Assembly: GCA_964567295.1 (NCBI GenBank)
Contig: CAZMLU010000001.1
Span: 29,358 to 93,357 of the forward strand
Reading direction: 5' to 3'
Length of the DNA: 64,000 nt
Origin: SLJK01 sp964567295
GTDB lineage: Bacteria; Bacillota; Dethiobacteria; DTU022; UBA8154
The notes beneath the pieces were generated by a model. It was given only the letters and a program-made list of their open reading frames with translations. It searched no databases and was not told where the DNA came from. Within the stretch, counting starts at the first letter, position 1. Each line of letters starts with the position of its first letter. Position numbers and translations under genes: made by a program. Positions 1-7,934 of this stretch are shown piece after piece.

Positions 1-1366
1 CAAAAGAATATTTTTCTAAAAATTTTTGTATACCTTCTTTCAGGTAAACTTCTTCTGCTTCATCGGCAGGGCAGCGTAAATTTTCCCAACTCTCCCATAA
101 GGGTTGTAGCAGTTTTTCTTCACCCAAGCCCCTTTTTTGCAGACCTTTTTCTGCTATCTGCAGCACCTCATAGCAGATATCCTTGATTCTCTCACCGGCC
201 ATATGTGCCTGCATGCCGTTGCGGAGCGCATCCTCCCGCCCTTCTTCCAGGTCTTCCCATTCAAAGGTATCCACAAAAGACTGGGCTGGAAGCAGCTTCT
301 CCATAATGCCCAGGGTAAAGGCCGCCGGAACCAGCAGTCTGCCTGGAGGCTGCTGGCAGTTGACACGGTTCTCCAGGGTATAGTAGCCGGAAAGCCGCGC
401 ATCGTTCCAGCAGAAGGTGTAGTGCAGGTCAAAATCTTCATCTCTGGGGACAAGGGGGACCCTCTCCCCATTTTCCGTTTCACCGGTCGCCTTTTTGGCT
501 GCTGCCCAGTACTCGGCAAAAGAGGAGTAGTGCCCGATCCCGTAGTATTCTTTATCCCGCTTGACGTAGACCGGCTTAAAACCGGAAATAAAGATCATAT
601 AATCTGTAAGGGAGCCAAAACGGCGCGGAGTCATACCGACACGGGGATTGCCGGGTAGCCAGCGGTGCCATAAATTTTGGCTAAGGGCCTTATACTCGCG
701 GTCTACCGTTCCGCCCCAGATATTAGAATTAGCATTCAGGGCAACCTCCATCCCCGAAAGGGCGTTAAAGACATTGACTGCCGCTGCCGTTTCTTCCGTA
801 GTGACATCCACGTGGACCTGGTTGGTGCAGGTCACGGTAAAATAATTTACCCTGCGGTTTCCGAAAGATTTATTCCAAAAAAGGTTGCGCTGCTTTTTGG
901 TCATCAAGTCGTCGCTGGGAGAAGTAAGGGGCTGCATACCATAACAGAGGAAATAAACTCCTCCGCCTTGCTGCTCCCGGAAATTTTCCAACAGCTCCGC
1001 CAGAAATTTAATTTTTTCTTGCAAATACCAGAGATTTTCTTTGTAGCCCAGGGATAGCTCCAGCTTGCAGTAACCGGTTTCGGTGCCGGCCAGGTCTTCT
1101 GCAGGTTCTCCATTCAGCGTAGCACCGATGGGCTGCTTATAATAAGGATCGGTAATTACATCCCACCCTTCTGTCCCCAGGAATTCCCATAATTTTTGCA
1201 TGGTTTCCCGGGAGACTGCCTCGCCTTTGTGGTTAACCACCGGGAATTTTAGCTCCACGCCCACATGCCTTTTTCCTCCTTCCCTTTCTTCGTCCTTCTC
1301 CTCGAAGCTCTCCTCCCATTGTTCTATAACTTCATCCAGCTGATCATTGTCCTTATGGTTTAACAT
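1..1366 (-). CDS. Glutamate-cysteine ligase family 2 (GCS2) protein, 3' end beyond window
   Basis: An open frame of 455 codons runs from ATG at 1366 to the left edge without a stop, so the C-terminus is missing. The family forms gamma-glutamyl amide bonds through a gamma-glutamyl-phosphate intermediate; the usual product is gamma-glutamylcysteine. Seen: an N-terminal HVGVELKF motif (residues 34-41) of the kind that holds the substrate-binding Glu, ETGYCKLELSLGY (96-108) and TNQVHVDV (181-188), all typical of GCS2. The first 33 residues are very acidic. A purine-rich GGGGAGAGAG site precedes the ATG. It is the last visible gene after proA, 214 nt apart. The true substrate is not fixed by sequence; the plant or cyanobacterial GshA and EgtA subfamilies are possible relatives. 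Family confidence is good, exact reaction low. Confidence 0.75.
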   Translation of the reverse strand, partial: MLNHKDNDQLDEVIEQWEESFEEKDEEREGGKRHVGVELKFPVVNHKGEAVSRETMQKLWEFLGTEGWDVITDPYYKQPIGATLNGEPAEDLAGTETGYCKLELSLGYKENLWYLQEKIKFLAELLENFREQQGGGVYFLCYGMQPLTSPSDDLMTKKQRNLFWNKSFGNRRVNYFTVTCTNQVHVDVTTEETAAAVNVFNALSGMEVALNANSNIWGGTVDREYKALSQNLWHRWLPGNPRVGMTPRRFGSLTDYMIFISGFKPVYVKRDKEYYGIGHYSSFAEYWAAAKKATGETENGERVPLVPRDEDFDLHYTFCWNDARLSGYYTLENRVNCQQPPGRLLVPAAFTLGIMEKLLPAQSFVDTFEWEDLEEGREDALRNGMQAHMAGERIKDICYEVLQIAEKGLQKRGLGEEKLLQPLWESWENLRCPADEAEEVYLKEGIQKFLEKYSF

Positions 1367-1580
1367 AATCACTCTCTCCCCACAAATAGAATAAAATTGC
1401 AGAAACGGGCCCTGAACGCTCCGCTTACAATACCTGTTCCAACAGGGGCGCTTAATTCATTTAAACGGTCCTGATAGTTAAAGGGCTGTAAGTAATGAGC
1501 AAAAGAGCCCGTAAGCTGTTTTTATCTTTATATTATGGCACCAAAAACTTTTTCTTTCTATGTTCTTTTACGGGCCTGCC

Positions 1581-2834
1581 TTACATGATCTGTCCGCTAC
1601 CTTCTACTACGTACTTATAAGAGGTAAGATCTCGCAGGCCAACCGGCCCGCGGGCGTGTAGTTTATCGGTAGAAAGGCCTACTTCGGCACCCATTCCCAA
1701 CTGTTCTCCGTCATTGAACATGGTGGAAGCATTCACCAGCACAACTCCTGAGTCTACTTTACGGGTAAATTTTTTTGCGGCGTTGTAATCATCGGTAACG
1801 ATTACATCTGTATGGTGGGAGCCGTAGGTGTTGATGTGTTCAACGGCTTCCTCCAGTGAGGCTACCACTTTTACCGAAAAGATGAGATCCAGATATTCTG
1901 TGCTCCAGTCCTCTTCGGTGGCATCCTCCATCCATCCCAAGATTTCCTTGGCCTTGGAGCACCCCTTAAGCGTTACACCGTCCTTTACCAACGCTTCGGC
2001 TACAGGGGGTAAGAGGCGTCTTGCTGCTTTTTCGTGGATCAACAGGGTCTCTGCCGCATTGCATACCTCTGGCATGAGGAGCTTGGAGTTGTGAGTTACT
2101 TTAACGGCAACCCCCTCCGGGGCGCTTTGATCCAGGTAGACATGGCAGATGCCATTATAATGCTTAATGATAGGCACCGTGCCATTTTTCTTGACCAGGT
2201 CTATAAGACCCACCCCACCGCGGGGTATAAGGAGATCCAGGTATTCATCCAGGGTAATAAGCGTATTGACTGCCTCGCGATCGGAGCTGCTGATTACTTG
2301 CAGCGCTTCGGTGGGAAGGCCACTTTGTTTTAGTGTTTTTTCCCAGAGTTCGCCCATTATACTAATGCTGCGCAGCGCTTCGGACCCACCTCTCATTATA
2401 GCTGCGTTACCGGCTTTGAGACAAAGAGCGCCCACGTTGGGAACTACATGAGGACGCGCTTCAAAGATCATGCCCACTACTCCGATAGGGACCCGCATTT
2501 TTTTGACCTCCAGACCGCCGGGACGCCTGTTGCAATAATCGGTGTCTCCCACCGGATCAGGAAGCGCGGCGATACCTTCCAGGGCGGCTGCACGCGATTC
2601 AATCTTAGCCCGGTCGAATTTGAGGCGATTGAGAAGGTTGGGGTTTATGCCTTTTTCCTGGGCTTCCTTGCAATCATCCTGGTTTGCCTGGGCTACCTCG
2701 CTGATATTCTCCCGCAGCTTGTGGGCCATAAGAAGCAGTGCCTCGTTTTTGGGGGCCGTCTCTGTAGTAGCCAGGATCCTGGAAGCTTCCTTCGCCTTTC
2801 GGGCCTTTTCTCTGACAATATCGGCAATTTTCAC
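1581..2834 (-). CDS. proA: Gamma-glutamyl phosphate reductase (glutamate-5-semialdehyde dehydrogenase)
   Basis: ProA reduces gamma-glutamyl phosphate with NADPH to glutamate-5-semialdehyde, the second step of proline synthesis, in the cytoplasm. The 417 aa match the family length. Visible hallmarks are the Rossmann-side segment VPIGVVGMIFEARP (116-129), LCLKAGNAAIMRGG (138-150), the catalytic Cys258 in PEVCNAAETLL, and the C-terminal GMGAEVGLSTDKLHARGPVG stretch. The start is GTG at 2834 with AAGGATGGTG upstream. It follows the first corrinoid protein by 40 nt in the same orientation and precedes a GCS2 ligase. Neither proB nor proC is present here, so either the partner kinase is elsewhere or this copy serves the methyltransferase operon. 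Confidence 0.95.
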   Translation of the reverse strand: MKIADIVREKARKAKEASRILATTETAPKNEALLLMAHKLRENISEVAQANQDDCKEAQEKGINPNLLNRLKFDRAKIESRAAALEGIAALPDPVGDTDYCNRRPGGLEVKKMRVPIGVVGMIFEARPHVVPNVGALCLKAGNAAIMRGGSEALRSISIMGELWEKTLKQSGLPTEALQVISSSDREAVNTLITLDEYLDLLIPRGGVGLIDLVKKNGTVPIIKHYNGICHVYLDQSAPEGVAVKVTHNSKLLMPEVCNAAETLLIHEKAARRLLPPVAEALVKDGVTLKGCSKAKEILGWMEDATEEDWSTEYLDLIFSVKVVASLEEAVEHINTYGSHHTDVIVTDDYNAAKKFTRKVDSGVVLVNASTMFNDGEQLGMGAEVGLSTDKLHARGPVGLRDLTSYKYVVEGSGQIM

Positions 2835-2874
2835 GAGAACACCATCCTTTTTATCTTTTTTCTAAACCTCAAAC

Positions 2875-3525
2875 CTATTCAATACCAAGCTCGTTTTTTA
2901 CCACTTTTACTGCTTCCAGTACATTTTCTCCATAAAGATCAGCCTTGATTTCTTCGGCAAACTCTTCTGTTACCGGTGCTCCGCCCACGATGATCTTAAG
3001 CTTACCATCTTTTCTAAACCCTGCACCGTCTATGGCTTCCACTGTCTGCGTCATGGCCGGCATGGTGCTGGTAAGCAGCGCGGACATACCTACTATATTG
3101 GGTTTGTATTTTTCAATAGCATCTACAAAGGCACCTGGAGCAACATTGATACCGATATCGATCACTTCAAAACCGTTTGCGGTAAACATCATCTCTACCA
3201 GGCTTTTACCGATATCGTGGATATCTCCTTCCACTGTCCCCAGAACCATCTTGCCCTTCATCCTCACTTCTTTCTGCTGGGATTCCAACAAGGGGCGCAG
3301 TATTTCCAGGGCCGAGTGCATGGTGCGAGCAGAAAGCATTACTTCGGGAATAAACATTTCATCTGCCGCAAAGCTCTTGCTTACCACTTCCATGCCCGAC
3401 ATGAGTCCTTCTTCCAGAACTACCTCCGGCTCCATGCCTTCATCCAACGCTTTCTGTACCAGGGATTTTACCCCATCGATATCTCCTTCAATTATAGTCT
3501 TAGATAGTTCTTCCATCATTGACAT
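2875..3525 (-). CDS. Corrinoid protein (MtbC/MttC-like methyl carrier)
   Basis: A 216-aa cobalamin-binding methyl carrier. Residues 1-85 form the helical cap domain (B12-binding type 2) and about 90-215 the Rossmann-like B12-binding domain. DIHDIG at 101-106 places His103 as the lower axial ligand of the corrinoid cobalt; the later GINV, SALLT and GGAPV segments form the rest of the pocket. ATG at 3525 was chosen because an AGGAG lies 10 nt upstream and the protein then begins MSMMEELSK as in homologs; the frame is open 25 codons further upstream without a ribosome site. It sits 28 nt after the methyltetrahydrofolate-type methyltransferase and close to MttB 1, so it probably shuttles methyl groups between these two. 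Confidence 0.93.
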   Translation of the reverse strand: MSMMEELSKTIIEGDIDGVKSLVQKALDEGMEPEVVLEEGLMSGMEVVSKSFAADEMFIPEVMLSARTMHSALEILRPLLESQQKEVRMKGKMVLGTVEGDIHDIGKSLVEMMFTANGFEVIDIGINVAPGAFVDAIEKYKPNIVGMSALLTSTMPAMTQTVEAIDGAGFRKDGKLKIIVGGAPVTEEFAEEIKADLYGENVLEAVKVVKNELGIE

Positions 3526-3553
3526 AAATAAAAATCTCCTTTCCTGTTGAGTA

Positions 3554-4357
3554 TCATATAACCAGAACGCCTTTGCGGAAAGCCCGTAGATATTTTCCAC
3601 AGTACGGGTCTTGTCCTGTTAAGGCCCGGGTGGCAAAGACAGAACTCATTACCGCCTTATCTAAGGGATTAAGAAGGGCAGAATCCAGGCCCACTCCCAT
3701 AGCCAGAACCAGGTATGTCCTATTGAGAAGAGCACGCTGGGGCAGGCCGTGAGAAATGTTGGTCAAACCGATTGTAGTCTTAACACCCAGTTTATCTCTG
3801 AATTGTTGCAGTGACTCCAAGGTTACCTCGCCGCTTTTGTCATCAACACCCAGGGGAAAAGCCAACGGGTCAAAGTAAAAACTCTCCTTCGAGAAACCCA
3901 TTTTCTCAGCCCGTTCTAATATTTCAGTGGCCACCTGGAGCCGGCCTTCCACATCCTTGGGTATACCTTTATCGGTAGCAGGGAGGGCAACAACAGAGCA
4001 ATCGTACTGGCGAGCCAGTTCCAGGAAGGGTTCCAATCTCCCTTCTTCAGCGCTGATCGAATTAAGCATGGCTCCCTGACCGAACGCTTTCAAGCCTGAC
4101 TCTAAAACTTCTATACTCGTAGTATCAATTGTCAAAGGTTTCTGTGTTACTTCTTTGATCAACTCTACCGCCCATTTCATATCTTCTACTTCCTTTTCAG
4201 CTTTTCCCCTGCCGGTAGCCACATTGACATCTATATAATCTGCACCGGCTTCGTCCTGTTGCCGGGCTAAATCCTGAATAAAATCGCTATCGTGGTTGAT
4301 AACAGCCTCCCGCACCGATTTGCGTGTGGCGTTAATAAGTTCTCCGATAATAAGCAT
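3554..4357 (-). CDS. Methyltetrahydrofolate:corrinoid methyltransferase (MtgA/MtrH/AcsE-like, pterin-binding TIM barrel)
   Basis: A 267-aa pterin-binding (dihydropteroate-synthase-like) TIM barrel. Such enzymes move a methyl group between a methyl-Co(III) corrinoid protein and tetrahydrofolate. Visible family marks are the start MLIIGELINATRK, the barrel Asp in GADYIDVNVATG, LTIDTTSIEVLESGLKA, the Asn in AMLNSISAE, and TTIGLTNISHGLPQR near the C-terminus. The ATG at 4357 has AGGAG 8 nt upstream; an overlapping GTG at 4366 would collide with that site. Its position between MttB 1 and corrinoid protein 1 makes it the exit step of methyl transfer to THF. Only one is present for two MttB/corrinoid pairs, so it may serve both. 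Confidence 0.92.
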   Translation of the reverse strand: MLIIGELINATRKSVREAVINHDSDFIQDLARQQDEAGADYIDVNVATGRGKAEKEVEDMKWAVELIKEVTQKPLTIDTTSIEVLESGLKAFGQGAMLNSISAEEGRLEPFLELARQYDCSVVALPATDKGIPKDVEGRLQVATEILERAEKMGFSKESFYFDPLAFPLGVDDKSGEVTLESLQQFRDKLGVKTTIGLTNISHGLPQRALLNRTYLVLAMGVGLDSALLNPLDKAVMSSVFATRALTGQDPYCGKYLRAFRKGVLVI

Positions 4358-4399
4358 AAAAACCACTCCTTATTAATTGATCTTCCTGGTCTGGCGGTC

Positions 4400-5836
4400 T
4401 TACTTGATCTCCTTGAAATCTGCCTGGACTTTTTCCCGTGGCCCCTGCTGTAAGGGGTCTGCCTGATGATTCTTTAACAATTCTTTGGCAATCCTCCTGG
4501 CACGCTCAGCGGCATCCAGGGAACCATCTTTTTCCCAAAGTTTTCTGGACTGCCTATCCGAAACTTTCGTATAGTAAAATTCGTTACGAAAATGTTTGAT
4601 CGTGTGCTGCTCCGAGAGAAAGTTTCCGCCCGGGCCAACACGACGGAGCACTTCTTCGGCAAGAGTATCTTCATTAACCTCTATTCCCTTTACGGCTCTG
4701 AGGCAGATACCGATAATCTCGTTATCGATCACCATCTGCTCATAAGAAGCAGTTGTGCAGAACTCCAGGATCCCCGCAGCGTCATGAATATAGTTGGCAC
4801 CGGCCAGAGAGGCTATCATTGAAGTAGCAGCTTTTTCATATCCCGCCTGGCAGTCAGGCAATTTACTATCAGACATACCTGCTGTGGCATAAAAAGGAAT
4901 ACCGTAATGTTGAGCCATCTGTGCCAAACCGGAGTTGATCAACCCCGACTCAATACTTCCGGCCAGGTAAGAACCTGATTTCATATCCATGTTGGTAGCC
5001 ACGGAACCATAAAGAGTTGGGGTGCCTGGGTTTACCAGTTGGGCCAGGATAACCCCGGTCAAGGTTTCTATATTATTGGTAGCGATAGTGCCGGCCAGTG
5101 TACAAGGGCCGGTAGCACCGGCCAACGGCTCAGCAGGTGTCGCCAGGGGCAAGCCCTGGCGTGCCACTTCAATGAGAAAATCGGTATACTTGTTATCCAA
5201 CAACATTGGACTCATAACGCAGGTTATGAAAGAAACAAAAGGTCTTTCCCTTAATTTGGCAGGCCCGCCGGCCAGCATCTCAGACATTTGTATCACTCGC
5301 TTAAGGCCTTCTAAGGTATAGGTTCCACCCATCACATGCTTGGAGGTGTTGGAAAAAGAGTGGAAAAAGCGGTTAACATCCACTTCCTGCAACTGCAGGT
5401 CCGTAGGGTATACGTTGATCACAAAAAAGGATACATTGTCAAGGGCATCGGTTATCAGGGCAAAGTTTTTAACGTCTTCCAGGGTTGTGGGTCGCCGCTG
5501 GCCAGTCTCCAGGTCCAGGCAATTCAGCACTGTCCCACCGGTTCCCGAGTAGGTACGAGAGCCTTCCAGGGTCAGATCATGCTCTTCTTTGCGGCCGCAG
5601 AGGACCACCTTAGAAGGTGCAGAGTTTACCGCTTCTTCCAGCATAGACCGTGGGATCTTCACAATCTGGGTTTCGTGGTCAACACCTGCCCCTTTTTGTT
5701 CAAAAATCTCCAGCGCCTGATTGTTGGGAATCTTGACCCCTACTTCTTCCATAAGACGCACAGTCATTTCATGAATGGAGTTAATATCTTTGTCGGTGAG
5801 AGGTTTGAAGCGCCCACCCTGTTCACCATGTATCAT
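4400..5836 (-). CDS. MttB-superfamily methyltransferase 1 (non-pyrrolysine, MtgB-like)
   Basis: A 478-aa member of the trimethylamine methyltransferase (MttB/COG5598) superfamily, which moves a methyl group from a methylated amine to a Co(I) corrinoid protein. The reading frame is continuous, without an internal amber codon, so it belongs to the non-pyrrolysine branch that includes glycine-betaine (MtgB) and proline-betaine enzymes. Seen: SNTSKHVMGGTYT (162-174), SYLAGSIESGLINSGLAQMA (289-308) and ATAGMSDSKLPDCQAGYEK (317-335), the last in the part of the barrel near where pyrrolysine lies in archaeal MttB. It is followed at 42 nt by the MtgA-like gene. The substrate cannot be read from sequence alone. 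Confidence 0.92.
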   Translation of the reverse strand: MIHGEQGGRFKPLTDKDINSIHEMTVRLMEEVGVKIPNNQALEIFEQKGAGVDHETQIVKIPRSMLEEAVNSAPSKVVLCGRKEEHDLTLEGSRTYSGTGGTVLNCLDLETGQRRPTTLEDVKNFALITDALDNVSFFVINVYPTDLQLQEVDVNRFFHSFSNTSKHVMGGTYTLEGLKRVIQMSEMLAGGPAKLRERPFVSFITCVMSPMLLDNKYTDFLIEVARQGLPLATPAEPLAGATGPCTLAGTIATNNIETLTGVILAQLVNPGTPTLYGSVATNMDMKSGSYLAGSIESGLINSGLAQMAQHYGIPFYATAGMSDSKLPDCQAGYEKAATSMIASLAGANYIHDAAGILEFCTTASYEQMVIDNEIIGICLRAVKGIEVNEDTLAEEVLRRVGPGGNFLSEQHTIKHFRNEFYYTKVSDRQSRKLWEKDGSLDAAERARRIAKELLKNHQADPLQQGPREKVQADFKEIK

Positions 5837-5869
5837 TTAACAGCCTCCTAATCGATTGTTTTATAACTA

Positions 5870-7114
5870 CTACTTGGTTACACGAATGATCGACACCAGC
5901 CCGTGTCCCAACCCCATACCCCGTTGCAAGCTCATCTCCAAGCTGCGCAGGGCCAGTCCCAGCTGAGTCTCGATGAGATCGGCGCGTACATCACCGTAAA
6001 GTTCACGGCTGGCATCCACTGTAACTTTCATGGCCTTGTACCCTTTCTTTAAGGCCGGGAAAGAAGTTTCCGGCTCCCTGGGGTGAGCGGCGCCCCGATT
6101 GTCATAATGTTCCAGCAGATCGATTGTATAATTTATGAGGGAGTTCCAGGCTCCCGCCAGGTTGGAAAGTATCCTGTTCTGCCAGGCAAAGCCTTCCTTG
6201 GGGCGGTAGTCGACCAGCAGGTCGGGGAAATAGGTACGCAGGCCGGGCTCAAAAAGAGAGGAGACCATCAGACGGAGAAGCTGGGGGTTATCATTGTAGG
6301 TTCCCGTCTCCATATGGCGCCCCACAAAAATGGAACGGTCAAAAAAGCGCAAAATCTCCAGGTCAACTCCAGTTTTTTGGGAAGCTCTATCCACAATCTC
6401 TGAAACCTCTTGTGGAGTCATGAGCCTCATTGGAAAAGAGGAAACCTCTATTTCGTCTCGCTGCTCCTCGTCGTAGAGGTAATTGATTTTGTAATCAATA
6501 TAGGGGCGCTGATGAATATCTTGAGTCCACAAGTTTTGCCACTCGTAAGAGTAACGACCGACCCAGTCCCCGAGAATAATGCTGCCATCATGGCCATGCC
6601 TGGCGATATCCATCAACAGCTTTTCTATCTCCTGGTCTGTACAGTGCGAAAATGTCCCGTAGGAGGTAAAGTAGAGATCATAGGGCGCTTCATTCTCCTC
6701 CAGGGGAAGCCCGTCGGAAAAATCACCTTTGCAGAAGTTGACATGATCGTAATGCCCCAGGAGGTTTTCACCTTCTTTGAGCAGCTCAATGCTCAGATCC
6801 ACTCCTTTATAATGCTCTAAAAGCTCTTCCGGTATAAGGCGGTTATCATGTTCCGAGAGCCGGGACTTGGCCGGAAGAGTGCTAAGGAGCTGGTAACCGT
6901 CCCCGGTCCCACATCCCAGGTCATAAAAACGCAGCCCTTCTTTCTCCTTTTTCTTTTCGTTCACGATGGACTCCAGGTAAGGCCTCAAGAAAAAGCAGGT
7001 AATCATATCTTCCCAGACCACTCGAACATGATCATATTTTCCGCGCAGACTTCGGACATGTTCACTGTATCGACCATGAGCAACCGCTTCTTGGTAAGCT
7101 TCATTAGCTTTCAT
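5870..7114 (-). CDS. SAM-dependent methyltransferase with unassigned C-terminal region
   Basis: A 414-aa protein. Residues about 60-200 form a class I SAM-binding fold: LRFYDLGCGTGDGYQLL is motif I, KGVDLS the acidic end of strand 2, FCKGDFSDGLP motif II and DLYFTSYGTFSHCTD motif III. The remaining roughly 200 residues, including FFDRSIFVGRHMETGTYNDN and a helical end with a Gly-rich GMGLGHGLVS, do not match a domain I recognise. It lies 3 nt after corrinoid protein 2 with AGGGGGG before the ATG, and 33 nt before MttB 1, so it is translationally embedded in the corrinoid methyltransferase operon. It might methylate an amine substrate, a partner protein or a small molecule; this is inference. 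It does not show the features of EgtD or of glycine/sarcosine methyltransferases that I could recognise. Confidence 0.8.
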   Translation of the reverse strand: MKANEAYQEAVAHGRYSEHVRSLRGKYDHVRVVWEDMITCFFLRPYLESIVNEKKKEKEGLRFYDLGCGTGDGYQLLSTLPAKSRLSEHDNRLIPEELLEHYKGVDLSIELLKEGENLLGHYDHVNFCKGDFSDGLPLEENEAPYDLYFTSYGTFSHCTDQEIEKLLMDIARHGHDGSIILGDWVGRYSYEWQNLWTQDIHQRPYIDYKINYLYDEEQRDEIEVSSFPMRLMTPQEVSEIVDRASQKTGVDLEILRFFDRSIFVGRHMETGTYNDNPQLLRLMVSSLFEPGLRTYFPDLLVDYRPKEGFAWQNRILSNLAGAWNSLINYTIDLLEHYDNRGAAHPREPETSFPALKKGYKAMKVTVDASRELYGDVRADLIETQLGLALRSLEMSLQRGMGLGHGLVSIIRVTK

Positions 7115-7117
7115 TGT

Positions 7118-7813
7118 CTATTTATCCCCCCTTACCATAAGTTTTTCGGCAAGAGTAACTGCAGCGAATGCATCCGCTCCGTAAGCATCAGCTCCTATTT
7201 CTTGGGCAAATTGATCTGAAGTTGGTGCTCCGCCGATGATCACTTTTACTTTATCCCGTAGATTCCTACTCTCCAGTTCTTTAATGGTCTTAGCCATTAA
7301 GGGCATCGTGGTATCCAGAAGAGCGGAAAGCCCTATAAGGCCGGCTTCTTCTTTTTCTACTTCATCTGCGATACGGCTGGCCGGAACATTAATACCCAGG
7401 TCAACTACAGCGAATCCGGCGCCTTTAAGCATAATAGAGACCAGGTTTTTGCCGATATCGTGAATATCTTTTTCCACAGTAGCCATGATCACTTTCCCCT
7501 TACCCTCTTTGCTTCCCTTTTTAACAAGGTGGGGCTCCATAATCTCCATGGCTGCGCCTACAGCTTCCGCTGAAGAAAGCATATCGGGAATGAAGTATTC
7601 TCCTGTTTCATATTTTTCTCCTACCAATTCCATGCCGCGGCTTAATCCCTCAGCGAGGATCTTCTCTACATCCATGCCTTGCTCAAGGGCCTCTTCGACA
7701 AGCTCGGTAACACCCGGCTGCCCCTCAAACCCTTCATCTATACCTTCATCATCCTTATCCCTGCGTCCTTGCAGAACATTCGAAACAATTTTTTCAATAT
7801 AGTCTTCTGACAT
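7118..7813 (-). CDS. Corrinoid protein 2 (MtbC/MttC-like methyl carrier)
   Basis: A 231-aa corrinoid protein with the same two-domain plan as the one at 2875-3525: a helical cap (about 30-100) and a B12-binding domain (about 107-231) with KDIHDIGKNL, His118 being the cobalt ligand, then GINVPASRI and IIGGAPTSDQF. It differs by an acidic N-terminal extension (residues 12-33, DKDDEGIDEGFEG). The start is ATG with AAGGAGGAAGGG just upstream. It follows MttB 2 by 121 nt and is separated from the SAM methyltransferase by 3 nt, so it is the probable partner of MttB 2. Confidence 0.93.
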   Translation of the reverse strand: MSEDYIEKIVSNVLQGRRDKDDEGIDEGFEGQPGVTELVEEALEQGMDVEKILAEGLSRGMELVGEKYETGEYFIPDMLSSAEAVGAAMEIMEPHLVKKGSKEGKGKVIMATVEKDIHDIGKNLVSIMLKGAGFAVVDLGINVPASRIADEVEKEEAGLIGLSALLDTTMPLMAKTIKELESRNLRDKVKVIIGGAPTSDQFAQEIGADAYGADAFAAVTLAEKLMVRGDK

Positions 7814-7934
7814 AACCCTTCCTCCTTAAGCGAATATACGTTCGTTTTTTGGTGATATTCCTCCTACGGAAACCTTAAGCTAAGCCACCGGATCTTCACA
7901 AGTGCTGCGGCAAAGCATATGAAGGCACCATTCT

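Noticed and set aside
154..1113. Short minus-strand frames at 154-519 and 904-1113
   Set aside because: They are in a different frame from the continuous GCS2 reading frame, which has clear family motifs.
1204..1217. Additional Noc-binding sites (for example TTTCCCGGGA near 1205 and similar partial matches near 38153 and 51328)
   Set aside because: Each has three or more mismatches or a missing central base compared with the 14-nt consensus.
1..7114. Ergothioneine-like pathway (EgtA-type GCS2 with EgtD-type methyltransferase)
   Set aside because: The methyltransferase lacks recognisable EgtD motifs and no EgtB or EgtC-like gene is nearby.
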